A stretch of DNA of 8,030 nt from an uncultured Eubacteriales bacterium (GTDB taxonomy: Bacteria > Bacillota_A > Clostridia > Peptostreptococcales > Anaerovoracaceae): assembly GCA_902774195.1 (NCBI GenBank), contig CACYHM010000128.1, positions 1 through 8,030 of the forward strand, given 5' to 3'. Of the stretch, positions 6,257 through 8,030 are shown in pieces. The notes below the pieces were generated by a model, which ran no database searches, was not told where the DNA came from, and saw nothing but the letters and a program-made list of their open reading frames with translations. How positions within the stretch are numbered: the stretch's first letter is position 1; every line of letters starts with the position of its first letter. The translations under genes were made by a program, and so were the position numbers.

Positions 6257-6550
6257 ATGATAACGGGAAAACAGAGAAGCGAACTCAAGAAGATAGCGCA
6301 GGATATAAAACCTGCCGTCATGATCGGAAAGGAGGAAATCACTCCTTCGGTGATCGGGGCGATAGATGATTATCTTGCGGCGCACGAACTCGTGAAGGTG
6401 CAGCTCCAGGACGGAGCGCTGCTCGATCCGAAAGAGACGGCAAACGCGATCGCAAAGGAGCTCGGAGCGGATTTCGTACAGGCTATCGGAAAGAAGTTCA
6501 TCCTGTACAGGCAGGCAGCCGATCCGGCAAAAAGGAAGATCATTGTTTAA
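6257..6550 (+). CDS. yhbY: YhbY family RNA-binding protein (CRM domain)
   Basis: A 97-residue single CRM-domain protein of the usual length. The family binds rRNA precursors and is tied to assembly of the large ribosomal subunit. It shows the whole pattern: MITGKQRSELKKIAQDIKP at the N-terminus, VMIGKEEITPSVIGAIDDYL (21-40), HELVKVQL (43-50), LDPKETANAIAKELGADFVQ (56-75), and the RNA-binding GKKFILYR loop (78-85, a GxxF variant of the GxxG element). AAGGAGA at 6244-6250 is 6 bases before the ATG. It sits 13 bases after the ProX-like gene, so the two are probably translated from one message and form an RNA-related pair. In many Bacillota yhbY lies beside nadD or obgE; that neighbourhood is not seen here. 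Confidence 0.9.
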   Translation: MITGKQRSELKKIAQDIKPAVMIGKEEITPSVIGAIDDYLAAHELVKVQLQDGALLDPKETANAIAKELGADFVQAIGKKFILYRQAADPAKRKIIV

Positions 6551-6571
6551 CTGACTGAAAAGGAAGGTCAA

Positions 6572-7453
6572 ATGGAAAAGAAAAGCAACAAGTCATCGGC
6601 CATAGTGATCGCTATCGCGGTAATGCTTCTGCTCTGCATAGCTGCGGCACTGTATATCGTGAAGATATCGAAGGCCAAGGCTGCTCCCGAGCCTGCGGAA
6701 GAAGTCGTGATAGAGCCGGAACAGCCGGCTGAAGAGGCCCCTCCCGCTGAGGATGTGAAGGCCAAGCTTGCGCATATCTACACGAACAGCGGATCTTCGT
6801 CGGAAGAGAGATACACCATGGCGGCCTTCGACAGCGCTGTCGAAGGCGGGAGCGTCTGCCTTTCGATGCCTGTAGTCGCCGCAAAGGACGGCACACTGTA
6901 TGTCGCGTATGATGATTATCTCCGTGACATGACGGGGCTTGACGGATATCTTTCCGGAATGTCAGACGGACAGATCGCCGAGGTGAAGACAAAAGGCGGC
7001 AATGGCATCGTAAAGCTGAGCGACGTATTCGAAAAGTACGGAACTGATGTGAATTACGTTATCGAGATCAGGTACGCCAACGAACGCAACATCATGCCTT
7101 TCGTCGAAACGGTAAAGAAGGCCGGAGTGGCTGACGTCACGAGCGTGAGCAGCTATTACTTCGGCGCCCTTGACATCGTCGAAAACGAGTTTCCTGACAT
7201 GCCTAAGATATTCCTCAGCGAAAATGAGGTGGATCTTGCAGAGGCGCAGAGAAGTGATACTGTCGATCTTATCTCGGTCAACAGGGATCTCATGACTGCA
7301 GAGAACCTTGCCGCGGTGCACGAAAGCGGCAAGAAGTTCGGCGCCTGGACTCTCAACAGCGAGGAGGATATAAAGTCGGCTGTAAGCATGGGCCTTGATT
7401 CATACTTTACGGATGAAGGCGCGCTTGCTGTGAGCATCGAAAAGGGCGAATAG
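6572..7453 (+). CDS. Membrane-anchored GDPD-fold protein with degenerate active site
   Basis: A 293-residue protein. Residues 1-8 are basic, then a single hydrophobic helix (about 9-30, AIVIAIAVMLLLCIAAALYI) acts as a signal anchor. The Cys at 22 follows LLL and does not make a good lipobox. A Pro/Glu-rich linker (about 36-62) leads to an extracytoplasmic domain (about 65-285) with the order of a glycerophosphodiester phosphodiesterase TIM barrel: LAH (66-68), TMAAFDSAVEGG (82-93), AAKDGTLYVAYDD (103-115), VKLSDVFEKYG (147-157), YVIEIR (162-167), and FGAWTLNSEEDIKSAVSMGL (256-275) ending YFTDE. The catalytic set is mostly lost: HRG reads HIY, PEN aligns with ERY, ExD aligns with SMP, HD reads YD, and EIK reads EIR; only His68, Asp114 and Glu165 survive. 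It is therefore probably a binding or structural protein rather than an enzyme. It starts 21 bases after yhbY and is followed by a terminator. Confidence 0.78.
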   Translation: MEKKSNKSSAIVIAIAVMLLLCIAAALYIVKISKAKAAPEPAEEVVIEPEQPAEEAPPAEDVKAKLAHIYTNSGSSSEERYTMAAFDSAVEGGSVCLSMPVVAAKDGTLYVAYDDYLRDMTGLDGYLSGMSDGQIAEVKTKGGNGIVKLSDVFEKYGTDVNYVIEIRYANERNIMPFVETVKKAGVADVTSVSSYYFGALDIVENEFPDMPKIFLSENEVDLAEAQRSDTVDLISVNRDLMTAENLAAVHESGKKFGAWTLNSEEDIKSAVSMGLDSYFTDEGALAVSIEKGE

Positions 7454-7465
7454 AGATGCATGATG

Positions 7466-7499
7466 AGCCGGAAGGGCATTCCCTTCGGCTTATTATTTT
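7466..7499 (+). terminator. Rho-independent terminator after the GDPD-like gene
   Basis: The left arm AGCCGGAAGGG (7466-7476) and right arm CCCTTCGGCT (7481-7490) pair over ten base pairs with one bulged G. The loop is four bases (CATT). The T-rich tail TATTATTTT follows at 7491-7499. The stem begins 12 bases after the stop at 7453. Its tail ends only 17 bases before the next start codon. Confidence 0.8.
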
Positions 7500-7501
7500 G
7501 G

Positions 7502-7509
7502 AAAGGAAG
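7502..7509 (+). promoter_or_regulatory. Ribosome binding site fixing the start of the 115-aa gene
   Basis: AAAGGAAG lies 7 bases before the ATG at 7517. The frame is open further back to ATG 7460, but that start would translate the terminator hairpin and has no ribosome binding site, so 7517 is chosen. Confidence 0.72.
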
Positions 7510-7516
7510 AATAACG

Positions 7517-7864
7517 ATGATAAGTACGAAGATATACGTTGGACTGAATGATTCGGTCACAAAGACGCAGCTCTTCGAGACCGAAATGTATATCAAGATC
7601 CTGAAGGATGTATGCCGAAGCTACGGGATTCCCTTCTCTTTCGGCGTGGAAGAAGGCGGTTACGTACACGCTGACGGAGAATATACCCGGGAGATGACGC
7701 TGGTGATCACTTTGATCGACATCGACAGAAGTATCATCAATGAGATCGCCAAGGATCTGTGCGCTTTTTTCAATCAGGAATCCGTCCTTATTGTCGAGAA
7801 CACGGTGAGAGCATATTATGTCAGCGATTCCGTCAGGGAATGCGCTGAAAAACAGGATCCGTGA
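7517..7864 (+). CDS. Small DUF3574-like protein of unknown function
   Basis: A 115-residue soluble protein starting MISTKIYVGLNDSVTKTQ. The layout is beta-alpha-beta-beta-alpha-beta: a first strand TKIYVGLND, helix TEMYIKILKDVCRSYG, a hairpin around VEEGGYVHADGEYTREMTLVI (split by the G-x-Y-x-H-x-DG turn), a helix INEIAKDLCAFF, then NQESVLIVENTV. The sequence order 'DG...RE...L' followed by 'FxQESVL' resembles what I recall of the DUF3574 family, but this is a weak match by eye. No signal peptide or membrane segment is seen. No function can be assigned. It follows directly after a terminator, so its expression must depend on read-through or on a promoter inside the preceding gene. The DUF3574 label is tentative; that it is a real gene is fairly sure. 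Confidence 0.68.
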   Translation: MISTKIYVGLNDSVTKTQLFETEMYIKILKDVCRSYGIPFSFGVEEGGYVHADGEYTREMTLVITLIDIDRSIINEIAKDLCAFFNQESVLIVENTVRAYYVSDSVRECAEKQDP

Positions 7865-7875
7865 GGACGCTGTCC

Positions 7876-7904
7876 TTGATAATGTGCCGCTGTAATTGTA
7901 AACT
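7876..7904 (+). promoter_or_regulatory. Candidate promoter for the membrane protein gene at the right edge
   Basis: TTGATA at 7876-7881 (5 of 6 to consensus) is followed after 17 bases by TAAACT at 7899-7904 (4 of 6). It lies in the 78-base gap between the 115-aa gene and the ATG at 7943, the only gap besides 4498-4596 with a plausible promoter pair. The -10 is imperfect. Confidence 0.4.
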
Positions 7905-7942
7905 TACTGTGCATAGTTTTTGCAGGACAGAACAGGTGACAT

Positions 7943-8030
7943 ATGTACTATTCCGCGATAGGATCGATCGCGATCCTCGTACTTCTGATCGAGAATATGG
8001 ATGTGCTTACGGGCCGCATCAGCAGGGTGA
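7943..8030 (+). CDS. N-terminus of a membrane protein, possibly a GGDEF (diguanylate cyclase) protein; truncated by window
   Basis: Only 29 codons are visible. They begin MYYSAIGSIAILVLLIENMD and read through the right edge in frame. The first 16 residues form the start of a hydrophobic membrane segment. From memory, many clostridial membrane-bound GGDEF proteins begin with a very similar MYYSAIG...L-I-x-N-x-D-V-L sequence followed by several membrane helices and a C-terminal GGDEF domain that makes cyclic di-GMP. The domain itself is outside the window, so the product is an inference from the N-terminus alone. The upstream sequence ACAGGTG (7934-7940) is only a weak ribosome binding site, close to the ATG. 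Confidence 0.5.
   Translation, partial: MYYSAIGSIAILVLLIENMDVLTGRISRV

Noticed and set aside
5413..6342. Long open frame on the - strand (309 codons) across the macro-domain and ProX-like genes
   Set aside because: It is antisense to two well-supported genes and shows no motif; treated as a shadow of their codon usage. The same holds for the - strand frame at 2516-3394.
6635..6640. Lipoprotein signal in the GDPD-like protein (Cys22 after MLLL)
   Set aside because: The residues before Cys (LLL) lack the small residue at -1 normally needed for lipobox cleavage; a simple membrane anchor fits better.
7961..7976. GATC-rich inverted repeat (GGATCG, 4-base loop, CGATCC)
   Set aside because: The arms are only six bases, it lies inside a coding sequence, and there is no T-run; likely chance.

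Overview
The window looks like chromosomal DNA from a low- to mid-GC Bacillota anaerobe, probably a clostridial lineage. This is inferred from strong purine-rich Shine-Dalgarno sites close to start codons, use of GTG and TTG starts, frequent AGA/AGG arginine and ATA isoleucine codons, and protein types common in Clostridia (prokaryotic acyl-ACP thioesterase, rubrerythrin-type ferritin-like domain, free-standing ProX/YbaK deacylase, YhbY). GC is roughly 50-55% by eye. All twelve genes lie on the + strand and are densely packed. I see no rRNA, tRNA, CRISPR array, insertion sequence or phage gene.

Left part (1-4497): the 3' end of an SFI-type helicase/ATPase (DUF2075-like) is followed by a run of closely spaced genes: an acyl-ACP thioesterase, an alpha/beta hydrolase fused in frame to a rubrerythrin-like diiron domain, a short pyruvate kinase without its C-terminal domain, and a PfkB-family sugar kinase whose TTG start overlaps the pyruvate kinase stop (TTGA). 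The gaps are about 37, 20, 20 and -4 bases, so they could be co-transcribed.

Middle and right part (4498-7499): a good sigma-A-type promoter (TATAAT at 4539) precedes a second run: an unrecognised 111-aa protein, a macro-domain protein, a ProX/YbaK-type aminoacyl-tRNA deacylase, a YhbY ribosome-assembly factor, and a membrane-anchored protein with a glycerophosphodiesterase-like fold. A rho-independent terminator ends this run at 7466-7499. A small DUF3574-like protein follows directly, and then, after a candidate promoter, the first 29 codons of a membrane protein that resembles the N-terminus of clostridial GGDEF proteins.

The most notable theme is loss or replacement of catalytic residues in otherwise well-conserved enzymes. 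The PfkB kinase lacks the GAGD anion-hole/catalytic-base segment by what looks like a clean in-frame loss. The GDPD-like protein has lost nearly all its metal and acid/base residues. The ProX-like protein has changed two of three residues considered catalytic. The pyruvate kinase keeps its active site but lacks the regulatory domain. The hydrolase-ferritin fusion keeps both active sites. No obviously new defence or mobile system is visible.
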